From Azospirillum oleiclasticum (GTDB lineage Bacteria; Pseudomonadota; Alphaproteobacteria; Azospirillales; Azospirillaceae): a DNA stretch of 64,000 nt. A program made the position numbers and the translations under genes. This document shows, one piece after another, positions 42,583 through 51,578 of the stretch (positions within the stretch are counted from its first letter, which is position 1; each line of letters starts with the position of its first letter). The stretch lies in contig NZ_JABFFR010000001.1 of the NCBI RefSeq assembly GCF_013423485.1, positions 682,001-746,000 on the forward strand, written 5' to 3'. Below the pieces are notes generated by a model. That model did no database searches and was not told the origin of the DNA. It was given only the letters and a program-made list of their open reading frames with translations.

Positions 42583-43795
42583 GCTTCCTGAAGGCTGGAC
42601 AGAAGCCAAGCTAGGTGAACTATGTCGGAACGACAATGATCAGGTCCCGGTTATCCCTAGTACCGTCTATAGTTTGATGGGAGTTCGGTGGTATGGAAAC
42701 GGAACACATCTCCACGCCGAGATGGAGGGAAAAAAACTCGCCACCAGCAGCCTGAATCAAGTGAAGGCAGGGCAGATTACCTACAATAAAATGTGGGTTT
42801 CGAAATCTGCTTTTGCGGTTGTGCCGAAGGAGCATGACGGACTTTACGCAACGAGCGAATATCCGACGTTTACAATAAAAAGTAGAACTATTATATCGGA
42901 GTACGCTCGGTATTACATGAAAATTGACGAATTTCGAGAAAAGGCTGTTCAGCTTTGTCGAGGAACGACGTCTCGAGCACGTCTCAGTCCGAAAGATTTT
43001 CTCAAGCTGTCCATTGCCATCCCTCCACTCTTGGAGCAACACCGCATTGTCGAGATCCTGTCCAGTGTGGATGAGGCAATCGCGTCCGCAAAGTTGTTCG
43101 TTGAACAGGCCCGCAAGGTCAAGAAGAGCACCGTAGAAAGTCTTCTGTCCAATGGGATCGGGCACACTCAGTTCAAAAGCACAAAAATTGGGAGCGTTCC
43201 AAAGTCGTGGAAATTGAAGTCGATAAAGGATTTGTGCAGACTCACAAATGGAAATGGATTTCGCCCATCAGATTGGACGGACCGCGGTCTGCCAATTATC
43301 CGAATACAAAACTTGAACGGATCTCGTGATTTCAACTACTTCTCAGGAAATCCAAAGGACAAATGGATAGTTGAACCCGGCGATCTCCTTTTTTCTTGGG
43401 CAGGAGTCCGTGGAGTATCTTTTGGTCCTCGTCTTTGGGACGGCCCTCGTGGCGTCCTCAATCAGCATATCTTCAAGGTGCACCCCCATTCTGAAGTTAA
43501 CAAATTTTGGCTGTATTTTGCAATGATGCTCGTCACTGCTCGCATTGAAGCAAAGGCTCATGGCTTCAAAGCGAGCCTGCTTCATGTTCATAAATCAGAA
43601 ATCACGGAGCAGATGGTTGCTGTACCTCCGCAAGCAGAGCAGGAGGAGATTGTGCGTCACCTTGACGCTATGTTCGAAACGGAACGCTTGTCTATGGACT
43701 ACTTGATCCGCCTGGAAGCAATGAGGGCCGCTCTTATGCCTGACCTCCTAACTGGTCGGAAGCGGGTGTTCATCAACAAATTAGCCGCCGAGTAG
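42572..43795 (+). CDS. hsdS: Type I restriction-modification specificity subunit (HsdS)
   Basis: A 407-residue protein with two target-recognition domains, each followed by a conserved helix: LSPKDFLKLSIAIPPLLEQH...IVEILSSVDEAIASAK and MVAVPPQAEQEEIVRHLDAMF. The second half begins at IGSVPKSWKLKSIKDLC, mirroring the first LPEGWTEAKLGELC. It decides the bipartite DNA recognition sequence. I chose ATG 42572, overlapping hsdM. Both recognition domains are markedly AT-richer than hsdM and hsdR, as expected if specificity modules were exchanged by recombination. The recognition site cannot be read from sequence. Confidence 0.95.
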   Translation: MSRELPEGWTEAKLGELCRNDNDQVPVIPSTVYSLMGVRWYGNGTHLHAEMEGKKLATSSLNQVKAGQITYNKMWVSKSAFAVVPKEHDGLYATSEYPTFTIKSRTIISEYARYYMKIDEFREKAVQLCRGTTSRARLSPKDFLKLSIAIPPLLEQHRIVEILSSVDEAIASAKLFVEQARKVKKSTVESLLSNGIGHTQFKSTKIGSVPKSWKLKSIKDLCRLTNGNGFRPSDWTDRGLPIIRIQNLNGSRDFNYFSGNPKDKWIVEPGDLLFSWAGVRGVSFGPRLWDGPRGVLNQHIFKVHPHSEVNKFWLYFAMMLVTARIEAKAHGFKASLLHVHKSEITEQMVAVPPQAEQEEIVRHLDAMFETERLSMDYLIRLEAMRAALMPDLLTGRKRVFINKLAAE

Positions 43796-43819
43796 GACAC
43801 CAGAGCAAGGAGACGCAGC

Positions 43820-46800
43820 GTGGCCCAGGGCATGGAATGGCACCTCGCCGAGCAACCCGCCATCGCCTGCCTTGAGGCCATGGGCTACCGCTTCGTCCCG
43901 CCGGAGGAGCACGCCGCCCTGCGGGACGGCGAGAATCAGGTGCTGTTCCGCCCCCGCCTTGTCGAGGCCATCCAGCGGATCAACGGCGTCTCCCTGGCCG
44001 ACGCCCAGGCCGCCTACGCCGACCTCCTGTCGGTCACCGACAACGAACGGTGGCTGGCGATCCTCCGCGGCGACTTCAGCCGGCCGGTGCAGGGGGAGGC
44101 GACGCGGCGGACCCTGCGGGTGGTCGATTTCGCCGACCCGGCCAACAACCGGCTGACCGTCACCCACCAGTTCCGCGTCAAGGCCGAACGGACCCGGATT
44201 CCCGACGTGGTGGTCCACCTGAACGGCATCCCGGTGGTGGTGATCGAGTGCAAGAGCCCGATCAACCACAAGGACAAGACCGGCGAGGCGTTCGACCAGA
44301 TCCGGCAGTATGAGCGGGACATCCCCCGGCTGTTCCTGTCCAACGTCTTCAACATCGTCACCGACGGCACCAACTGCCTCTACGGCTCCACCGGCAGCCC
44401 CTCGAAGTTCTTCGCGGCGTGGCGGGACCCGTGGCCCCGTTTGGCGTCCGACTTCACCGACGAATTGTCCAAGGGGCTGTGGTGCCTGCTGGAACCGCCC
44501 CGCCTGCTCGACCTGATCGCCCACTTCGTGGTGTTCGAGAAGACCGAGGAGGGCGTCGTCAAAAAGATGTGCCGTTACCAGCAGTTCCGGGCGGTCAACA
44601 AGATCGTCGAGAGGGTGGTGGAGAACCGGCACCGCCAGGGGCTGGTCTGGCACACCCAGGGGTCGGGCAAGTCGCTGACCATGGCCTTCGCCGCCCTGAA
44701 GCTGAAGACCCACCGGACGGTGGAGTCGCCCGAACTGACCAACCCCAACATCCTGGTGCTGACCGACCGGGTGGACCTTCACACCCAGATCAGCGGCACC
44801 TTCACCGCCTGCGGCCTGCCGAACCCGACGCCGGTCGAGAGCATCCGCGATCTGCGGACGTTGATGGACGGCCGTACCGACGGGTTGATGGCTCTCTCGA
44901 CCATCTTCAAGTTCCAGGGGGCTGACGAGCCGGTTACGAACTCCGCCAATTGGATCGTCATGGTGGACGAGGCCCACCGCACCCAGGAAAAGGGCCTCGG
45001 GGTGTTCCTGCGGAAGACTCTGCCCGACGCCCGCTTCTTCGGCTTCACCGGCACGCCGATCAAGAAAGATGCGGACAAGCGGGATACCTACGCCAACTTC
45101 GGCGTGGTCGGGGAAGGCTATCTCGACAAGTACGGCATCGACGACGCTGTGGCCGACGGGGCGACGGTGCCGATCTACTACACCGGCCGCAAGACCGACT
45201 GGCACATCGACGAGGCCAAGATCGACATCCTGTTCGACCAGTGGTTCGCCGACCTGCCGGACGACAAGCTGGCCGAACTGAAGAAGCGGGGCGTGACGGT
45301 CGCCGATCTGGTCAAGCACCCGAAGCGGATCGCCCTGATCGCCTACGACATCTGGGCCCACTTCAAGGAATACGCCCGCCCCGACGGCTTCAAGGCCCAG
45401 GTCGTCGCTTTCGACCGCGAGGCGGTCATCCTCTACAAACGGGCCTTGGATGCCGTCATCGCCGCTGATTTGGCCGATGAAGATCTGGCGGCCGGGGGCA
45501 TGTCCGCCGCGGAGGCCCAGGCGATGGCGGCGGACATGTCCGCCTGCGTCTACTCGTCATCGCAGGAGGACGGGAAGCCGAGCGAGGACGCATACACCCA
45601 ATCGATCCGCGACGACCTTGTGGCCCACTATCTGGACGACAAGGCCGAGATCGCTGTGAAGAAGGCGTTCGGCAGGAAGGGCGTCCGGCCGGACTTCCTG
45701 ATCGTCTGCGACAAGCTGCTGACCGGGTTCGACGCCCCCGCCGAATCCGTCATGTATCTCGACAAGCCGCTGAAGGAGCACGGCTTGCTCCAGGCCATCG
45801 CCCGCACCAACCGGGTCGCCGATGCCCGCAAACGGAACGGGCTGATCGTCGATTATATCGGCGTGTCGGCCCATCTGGACAGGGCTCTGGCCTCCTACCG
45901 GGCCGACGATGTCCGCAACGCCATGCGGGACCTGGACGACCTCCGCAACCAGCTTCGAGCCGCCCACGCCGCCGTGCTCCACATGATGAAGGGGGTGAAG
46001 CGGGCCGGTGGGCGGCCGGGCAAGGACAGCCTGAAGGCCGAGTTCGACCAGCTTGTCGCCCGGCTGAAACCCGACGAGACCCAGTGGATTGAGTTCCGCA
46101 ACAAGGCCCGCGAGTTCATCGGCCTGTACGAGGCCGTTAGCCCGGACCCTTGCGTGCTGGAGTTCACCGCCGACCTGAAATGGGTGGCCCTGTTCCTCCA
46201 GTACGCCACCCAGGTCATCGAGAAGCGGGAGGCGTTCGACCAGCGGTCATACAGTCGCAAGATCCGCGACATGCTGGAACGCCACCTCGACGCCACCGGG
46301 CTGAGCGTGACGGTGAAGCTCCGCCACATCACCGACCCGGAGTTCTGGGAGGATTTCAAGGTCGAGGGCAAGACCGAGGACGACCTCAAGACCGCGGCGA
46401 TCCGCAAGACCACCGAACTCCGCAAGGTCGTCTACGAGCGGCTGGGCCAGAACGCCCACCAGTACGGCAAATTCTCCGACCGGCTTCGGGAGTTGCTGGA
46501 GAAGTTGGAGGGTGCCCAGCTTTCCTGGGCCGACACCCTGAAGATGGCGGAGGACCTCGCCAAGGACCTGGAGGCCGAGGCGACCGCCCATGAGGACGCC
46601 GGGATGTCGCAGGGGGCCTACGGCATCCTCCAGGTCCTCCTGGCCTTCGACGCCGGTGAAGGAGCGGACGGGCTGGCGGAGCGGATCGCCACCCTCTACG
46701 AGGATGATGCGACCGCCCCGCGGCTGTGGCAGGAGAAGGAGGGGCTGCGGCGGTCGCTGCGGCAGCAGGTCCGCGGTTTGGCCCACGAATTCGGCCTGGG

Positions 46801-46864
46801 GAACCTCAAGGAGGTCTCCGAGCAGGTCGAGGAGTTCGCCCTCAAGCAGTTCGCCAAGGTCTGA
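43820..46864 (+). CDS. hsdR: Type I restriction endonuclease subunit (HsdR)
   Basis: A 1014-residue motor-nuclease. The N-terminal PD-(D/E)XK nuclease is IPDVVVHLNGIPVVVIECKS; the SF2 translocase has Walker A WHTQGSGKSLTMAF, the DEAH box MVDEAHRTQ, motif III FGFTGTPI and the C-terminal motif VI region QAIARTNRV. The GTG at 43820 is preceded by AAGGAG. With hsdM and hsdS it makes a complete, apparently intact type I system, 25 bases after hsdS. Confidence 0.96.
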   Translation: MAQGMEWHLAEQPAIACLEAMGYRFVPPEEHAALRDGENQVLFRPRLVEAIQRINGVSLADAQAAYADLLSVTDNERWLAILRGDFSRPVQGEATRRTLRVVDFADPANNRLTVTHQFRVKAERTRIPDVVVHLNGIPVVVIECKSPINHKDKTGEAFDQIRQYERDIPRLFLSNVFNIVTDGTNCLYGSTGSPSKFFAAWRDPWPRLASDFTDELSKGLWCLLEPPRLLDLIAHFVVFEKTEEGVVKKMCRYQQFRAVNKIVERVVENRHRQGLVWHTQGSGKSLTMAFAALKLKTHRTVESPELTNPNILVLTDRVDLHTQISGTFTACGLPNPTPVESIRDLRTLMDGRTDGLMALSTIFKFQGADEPVTNSANWIVMVDEAHRTQEKGLGVFLRKTLPDARFFGFTGTPIKKDADKRDTYANFGVVGEGYLDKYGIDDAVADGATVPIYYTGRKTDWHIDEAKIDILFDQWFADLPDDKLAELKKRGVTVADLVKHPKRIALIAYDIWAHFKEYARPDGFKAQVVAFDREAVILYKRALDAVIAADLADEDLAAGGMSAAEAQAMAADMSACVYSSSQEDGKPSEDAYTQSIRDDLVAHYLDDKAEIAVKKAFGRKGVRPDFLIVCDKLLTGFDAPAESVMYLDKPLKEHGLLQAIARTNRVADARKRNGLIVDYIGVSAHLDRALASYRADDVRNAMRDLDDLRNQLRAAHAAVLHMMKGVKRAGGRPGKDSLKAEFDQLVARLKPDETQWIEFRNKAREFIGLYEAVSPDPCVLEFTADLKWVALFLQYATQVIEKREAFDQRSYSRKIRDMLERHLDATGLSVTVKLRHITDPEFWEDFKVEGKTEDDLKTAAIRKTTELRKVVYERLGQNAHQYGKFSDRLRELLEKLEGAQLSWADTLKMAEDLAKDLEAEATAHEDAGMSQGAYGILQVLLAFDAGEGADGLAERIATLYEDDATAPRLWQEKEGLRRSLRQQVRGLAHEFGLGNLKEVSEQVEEFALKQFAKV

Positions 46865-46868
46865 TCCC

Positions 46869-47609
46869 ATGCCCATGCTGACGGTCGGCAGCGTCGAGAT
46901 CCCCTATGTCCTGCGTCGCTCCGACGCGGCGACGCGGGCACGCATCACCGTCACGCCGGACAGCGTCGAGGTGGTCGTGCCCTCCGCCGCCACCGAGGAT
47001 GAGATTGCCGGCGTGCTCCATCGCCGCCGGGCATGGCTGTACGAGCAGACCCGCCACATGGCCGAGCGGATGGCCCGCTCCAACGCCGTCCGGAGGTTCG
47101 TCAGTGGGGCCAAGATCCCCTACCGCGGCCGGCTCATGCGGCTGCGGGTGGAGCCGAGCGACGACACGCTGGTGAGTGTCGCCTACCGCAACGGTTTCCT
47201 GGTGGGTTGCCCGCGGTCCCTGGCTCCCGCCTCTCACGACGACCTGATCGAGTCGGCCTTGCGGCTGTGGCTGAGGAAGCGGCTCCGCCAGGATGTCGCC
47301 GACCTCGTCCGCCGGCACGGCGAGCCGAACGGGCTGACGCCCAGGGATGTCCGGGTCAAGGACCAGAAGCATGTCTGGGGAAGCTGCGGGATCGACCGTG
47401 TCGTGAACCTGAACTGGCAGTTGGTCTTCGCCCCCCGGACGGTGCTGGAATACGCGGTGGTCCATGAACTCTGCCACCTGCGGCACCGCACCCATGACCG
47501 GTCCTTCTGGGGGCTGGTCGGAACCATCCTGCCGGACTGGGAGGCCAGGAAGGCATGGCTGGACCAGAACGAGCATTTCCTAACGCTGCGACGTGTGGAG
47601 CCGACGTGA
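46869..47609 (+). CDS. YgjP-like M48-type metallopeptidase associated with type I restriction
   Basis: A 246-residue zinc-metallopeptidase-like protein (DUF45/YgjP). The zinc motif is VVHELCHLRHRTHDRSFW (HExxH), preceded by VWGSCGIDRVVNLNWQLVFAP, a hallmark of the family. It starts 5 bases after hsdR and so belongs to the operon. This family frequently follows hsdR genes; proposed roles are control of restriction or proteolysis of the complex, but this is not shown. Confidence 0.9.
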   Translation: MPMLTVGSVEIPYVLRRSDAATRARITVTPDSVEVVVPSAATEDEIAGVLHRRRAWLYEQTRHMAERMARSNAVRRFVSGAKIPYRGRLMRLRVEPSDDTLVSVAYRNGFLVGCPRSLAPASHDDLIESALRLWLRKRLRQDVADLVRRHGEPNGLTPRDVRVKDQKHVWGSCGIDRVVNLNWQLVFAPRTVLEYAVVHELCHLRHRTHDRSFWGLVGTILPDWEARKAWLDQNEHFLTLRRVEPT

Positions 47610-47669
47610 TGACCAAACGGCGACTCCTACTCCAAATTTTGCTGTTCTGAAAACCGTCGTCGTTTAATT

Positions 47670-49666
47670 TTATTCCCCCAGAAGTACAGAAAAGAATGCT
47701 TGATTTCGCTTCTTAGCGTTCTCGATCAGTGTGTCATAACCAAAAGCTTGTATCATGATCTCTTCATGGTCACGGTACCGGAAGAAAATTTTCGGGTTCC
47801 AATCATTCTTGAAATCATACATGCGTAGCACTTTAACCAAAGTCGGTGTGTGGTCAGCGATGATAAACGCGAAACGTCTCACTGCACCTACAAAAGAAAA
47901 ATGCGATCCATCGGTTTTGCATATGCCGCCACTCTCCGTGGCTTTCTCCAGGGTTTGTATTACCTGAAGAACGGGATCATTCTTCGTATTGCCAAATTGG
48001 TAGTCGTCTCGCCTTGGCTTTTTAAATTCTACAATCGTGATTGTCGTGCCATCATTATCTCCCAAGACCAAGCTATCGTCGAAGAATGCAATGTCAGTGA
48101 TCTTATCGCCCTTCCTCCTTCCGCCGCCATGCATTGTGCGGTCGCTCGAAATATACGGTAGAAACGCAATCGCGTCGTCAATCATCCACAAATTATGCTG
48201 GAAATAATTGGTCGTTAGGCTATCATTGAATCTCCTGAATATAAGTTCGTGTATCACGTCCTCCGGTGCTCTTTCACCGTTCGTTCCAAATTTTCGAGCG
48301 GCTTCTACAAGCTCAATGACGCTTTTTCGATGAATTACATATTCGGCCAGAGCTTCTTTTTTGTTGCATCAAGCTTCCCAGCAAGTTCCTGAATTCTCTC
48401 TTTGTAGTTCTCAGGGCTGTTGGCAGCCAGTGCGATTTCTTTGGATAGGTCGACGGACGCACGATATCGTTCGATTGCCAGATCAGACACGAATTGCTCC
48501 GCCTTCCAATTGTTTGGCTTCGATGCGACGTAATCTTTTATGGATTTTCCTTTAAGTCCAAGCCGTAGTATCGGATTTTCACGCAAAGCTACGTCGAGAT
48601 CTGTCGACTGGCCATACTTTATCTTGAGAATCTGCTCACTTTCTGTGTTCTGAATAATATTACTGATCTCAGTAACGATGCTCTCTATCGTCTTTGGAGA
48701 AAGATTCAAGCCGGTGCGGGAATCATTCAGCCTTGCTTCGAAAGCAGGACTGCTTACCACAGCCACAACAATGTATTTTTGATTTCCTTCATCAATGAAG
48801 TGAGGCTCGCCGAGCTTATTTGTCAAGTCCCGCGGATAACCAACGATTCGATCTGCCGCCGAAAACAAAAGACAATGATTCTTAAACGATCTAGTTTTTG
48901 TTATATTGGACAAAGAATATCGGAGAATCTCAGCGGTTCCATCAATATCGCAACCCACTTCTCCAGCACTCGACTGAACGAAAACCGATTTGAAGTGTCC
49001 CGTTACGCTTGTTGGCTCCTCATCATCAAACTGTATGGTGATATTTGGCAGCCACCCGTAAAGAAAATTTGGGAGAAAATGACTGCCAATCGCGTCGGCT
49101 ACGTTGTCTACGCGGAGTTCTCTGACCAAGTCATGCCAATTCAGCAAAGGATAGTCATATTCAACGCGAACCCCAGTGTGAGAAAATTCCGGCTCCACTG
49201 CTATATGATGAAACTCTTTGGCTCGTGAAATGTCAAACCGAAAGCACCTTATTTTTTCATCAACGAAAAATTTGTATCGGCTGCTATAAATGGACCGTGC
49301 AAACACTTTGAAAGCAATGAAACGGCCAAAACCTCTTCCGTGTTGGCTCAGCTTGTACCCAGAAAATGGTGTCTTGAATGACCGGTAATTTTCGTCATCA
49401 AGGCCGATGCCATTGTCCGTGACGGTGATCTTCAGCTTTGAAGGATCATTCGGGCTGGTGAAACGAATTCGAATCTCACCTAGGCGGGCCGCCTCTCCAT
49501 CGTACAAGGCTTTAATACCGTGCATTGCGTTTGAGACGGCCTCAAACACCGGCAAAAGAAAATTTTCGAGGTTAGTTGACAGGTGAGTCCGCGACAGGAC
49601 GGCTTGCATATCTGGTTTTACTAGTTCATCAGCAGCCTCCATGGCGTTGGCTTCGCTCGGGCTCAC
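47670..49666 (-). CDS. GHKL ATPase joined to a PD-(D/E)XK-like nuclease domain by a -1 frameshift
   Basis: Frame 0 runs from the GTG at 49666 (SD TTGGAG six bases upstream) to a TAA at 48335-48337; the -1 frame then stays open to 47670. The N-terminal part is a Bergerat ATPase: N box EAVSNAMHG, G1 TDNGIGLDDE, G2 QHGRGFGRFIAF. The -1 frame continues the helical region without a break (KEALAEYVIHRKSVIELVEA) and ends in a nuclease-like domain, TDIAFFDDSLVLG then TITIVEFKKPRRDDY (D...ExK). Slippage at A AAA AAG (48362-48356) would give a 665-residue fusion; without it a ~443-residue ATPase forms. Either this is programmed frameshifting or a one-base indel in a run of six A. Convergent with the restriction operon; notably AT-rich. 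Probably anti-phage (inference). Confidence 0.75.
48356..48362 (-). promoter_or_regulatory. dnaX-like slippery heptamer A AAA AAG
   Basis: In frame 0 the codons are ACA AAA AAG, so the heptamer is in the correct register for a -1 shift. A ribosome-site-like GGGAAG lies at 48379-48374, 11 bases upstream, close to the dnaX arrangement. Downstream, AAGCTC (48355-48350) can pair with GAGCTT (48314-48309), a weak 6-bp stem. Confidence 0.6.
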
Positions 49667-49865
49667 AACATACTCCAATATGCGGTCGTCTTATGCTCCA
49701 GGCATTATCGTCCATATGTCATGTCGGCAGTCAACCTCCACGTATCGAAGGGGCTATATAAATCCATTGGGGTCGTCGCGTGAAGTTGACATCAGGTTTC
49801 GGCAGGGTTTCGTGGGGGTGTTTAGTCCCCATCGCGTATAGCGGGCGGTGTCACATGGCCCTACT

Positions 49866-49954
49866 CATGTGGAACTCGCAGCCAAAGTTCCTCTAGGGTC
49901 CAGTTGACAATTATGGAACTCGTGGTTCACTGACTTAAGGAACCATGTGGAACT
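49866..49954. repeat. GGAAC repeats in front of the second serine recombinase, candidate res site
   Basis: CATGTGGAACT occurs at 49866-49876 and again at 49944-49954. Further GGAAC or GTTCC motifs lie at 49887-49891, 49915-49919 and 49939-49943. The block ends just before the recombinase start at 49965, where recombination sites and the promoter of such enzymes usually lie. From 49667 to 49865 I see nothing else. Confidence 0.5.
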
Positions 49955-49964
49955 GAGGCCGGAA

Positions 49965-50537
49965 ATGTTGGTCGGATACGCCCGAACCTCGACCGTTGAT
50001 CAGATCGCCGGATTTGAGGATCAGGTAGAGCAACTCAAGCGGCTCGGGGCCGAGCGGATTTTCTTCGAGCAGGTCTCCGCAGTGGGAGCACGGCCGCAGT
50101 TGGAGGCTGCCCTGGATTTCGTCCGGGATGGTGACGTCATGATCGTTACCCGGTTGGATCGGCTCGCACGATCCACAAAGCATTTTTGTGAAATATTTGA
50201 GCGTCTGGAACATAAGGGTGTGAAGCTGCGGGTTCTCGACCTGGGTATCGACACGGCCACGGCGACCGGCAGGATGGTCGCCGAGGTAGTCGCAGCAGTG
50301 GCCGGCTTCGAGCGGCGGCTCCTGTTGGAGCGGCAGCGGGTCGGCATTGCCGCAGCCAAGGGCCAGGGCAAGTACCAGGGCAAGTACCAGGGCCGACCCC
50401 CGACGGCCCGGCGGCGATTCCCGGAGGTCATCGAACTCCGCCGCACTGGCATGCTGCCTTCCGAGATCGCCACCCGGCTCGGGATTAGCCGGTCGTCGGT
50501 GTTCAGGGCTCTGCGGGAAGCCAAGGTGACAGCCTGA
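49965..50537 (+). CDS. Serine recombinase (resolvase/invertase type), copy 2
   Basis: A 190-residue small serine recombinase: catalytic Arg7/Ser9 in GYARTSTVDQ, VTRLDRLARSTKHFCEI, GFERRLLLERQRVGI and the C-terminal helix-turn-helix GMLPSEIATRLGISRSSVFR. A 12-base tandem duplication gives GKYQGKYQG before the DNA-binding domain. It belongs to a different branch from the 36-kb copy but has the same small partner gene downstream, after 62 bases. Base use is close to the backbone. Confidence 0.92.
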   Translation: MLVGYARTSTVDQIAGFEDQVEQLKRLGAERIFFEQVSAVGARPQLEAALDFVRDGDVMIVTRLDRLARSTKHFCEIFERLEHKGVKLRVLDLGIDTATATGRMVAEVVAAVAGFERRLLLERQRVGIAAAKGQGKYQGKYQGRPPTARRRFPEVIELRRTGMLPSEIATRLGISRSSVFRALREAKVTA

Positions 50538-50548
50538 TTGTCCCGGCA

Positions 50549-50558
50549 GGTAAATACC
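50549..50558 (+). promoter_or_regulatory. GGTAAATACC element between recombinase and partner, copy 2
   Basis: Identical to 36154-36163 and in the same relative place, 11 bases after the recombinase stop and about 40 bases before the partner ATG. The flanks GGCA-GGTAAATACC-TCGGATGCC resemble the other copy. Confidence 0.5.
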
Positions 50559-50599
50559 TCGGATGCCGTTACTGGCGACAGCAATAACGAGGAGAGGAC

Positions 50600-50821
50600 A
50601 TGAAGGTCATAGATATTGCCAGGACGCGACCCACACAGGATCATTGCCACCTCATCAACCTGCGACTCGACCTGCTGGATTGGCATCGGTTCCGGACATT
50701 CTCCGATGGCAATGAGGAAATCGTTATCCTCAAAGCCGATCAGCACGGTGAGCAGGTCGCTGTCCAGTGCGGATGTCGTTCGGCTGAGATATCGAAACAG
50801 CTTGAGGACGCATGGAGTTAA
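50600..50821 (+). CDS. Small partner protein of the serine recombinase, copy 2
   Basis: A 73-residue protein with a strong ribosome site (GGAGAGG, 50591-50597). It is homologous to the 76-residue product of 35884-36114: LDLLDWHRFRTFSDG, EEIVILKAD, VAVQCGCRSAEISKQLEDAW. The conserved Asp-Trp and Gly-Cys-Arg-Ser positions suggest a specific fold. The function is unknown; the constant link to a serine recombinase suggests a role in recombination control. Confidence 0.82.
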   Translation: MKVIDIARTRPTQDHCHLINLRLDLLDWHRFRTFSDGNEEIVILKADQHGEQVAVQCGCRSAEISKQLEDAWS

Positions 50822-50903
50822 GAGCACGGATCTAAACCTGCCTATGGGTGAGGCACATCAACAGCTTAAGAGAACTGTAAGCGGCCGGGAAACGCCCCTG
50901 AAG

Positions 50904-51077
50904 CTACGCGGGGCTATTGTCCTTGTGTAATTTCCTGTTACTGGATTTTGGCTTTGACGGATCAGGCTCGGGGACTTTGGCCTGTTGGATCGCTTCCTGT
51001 GCGGCGACACGGGCCAGCAGCCTAACTATCTGGAACAGCTTTTCCTGCACACGCGTAGGCAGTTCGCTGGCGGTCAT
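50904..51077 (-). CDS. Small hypothetical protein, 57 residues
   Basis: ATG at 51077 with AAGGGGAA seven bases upstream; stop TAG at 50904. The N-terminal half is an amphipathic helix (VQEKLFQIVRLLARVAAQEA) and the tail is basic and Pro/Ser-rich (PEPDPSKPKSSNRKLH). Small proteins of this build are common in proteobacterial mobile regions. It faces the partner gene of the recombinase. Confidence 0.6.
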   Translation of the reverse strand: MTASELPTRVQEKLFQIVRLLARVAAQEAIQQAKVPEPDPSKPKSSNRKLHKDNSPA

Positions 51078-51099
51078 GGGATTCCCCTTCAGAGACGAT

Positions 51100-51275
51100 T
51101 GGGCTCCAGCGGCATGCTCCAGGGCAATAGGGCATTGTAGTAGGTGAGGTCGCGATTGCAGCCTATGGTGTTCAGGACGCAGTCAGCCAGAGACGCGGGT
51201 TACGGTCGTTGCTCTTGGCGGTCTCGAAGAGCGTGTAGAAGACCGCCGTGGCCTCGCCGACGCCGTTCCTTACCG
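51100..51275 (-). pseudogene. IS66-family transposase C-terminal remnant
   Basis: Read on the minus strand: GEATAVFYTLFETAKSNDRN then PRLWLTA, and after a frameshift LNTIGCNRDLTYYNALLPW. This is the usual end of IS66 TnpC proteins. The catalytic part is missing. The DNA from 51276 to 51578 shows no convincing gene. Confidence 0.65.
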
Positions 51276-51578
51276 GTGATGACCTCGACCCTCTGAATCA
51301 AGCGGGTCTCCTTATGGACTCCATTGGAGCCGCCGTAGACCCGCTCTTCCTCTACTTCTTCACGACCGGCAAGGCGGCGTTCCGTAGCCGCTTAGAGAAC
51401 TGGCCCGCATGTCACCTGATATGTGCCGGTAGTTGATGTACCGCTGATGGAAGGCTTTTGCTTCGGCCGCCTCGGGGAGGACAACGGCTTCCCCTCCGAG
51501 GCGGCCTGGAACCCACCGGTACTCTACGCGGTTCATGAATAGCAGTTGTTAAGCGAAACAGGTAGCCTGACCGCTGCC

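Noticed and set aside
43781-45361. 526-residue open frame on the minus strand
   Set aside because: Antisense to hsdR, which has its helicase and nuclease motifs on the plus strand.
48335-49666. The GHKL ATPase as a complete 443-residue gene with an unrelated gene downstream
   Set aside because: The DNA between the two frames continues to encode a sensible helical segment in the -1 frame right from the slippery site, so one interrupted or frameshifted gene is more likely than two genes.
50917-51147. 76-residue plus-strand frame
   Set aside because: No ribosome site, and its composition is odd (many Ser, Trp and Cys). The minus strand here holds a small gene with a good ribosome site.
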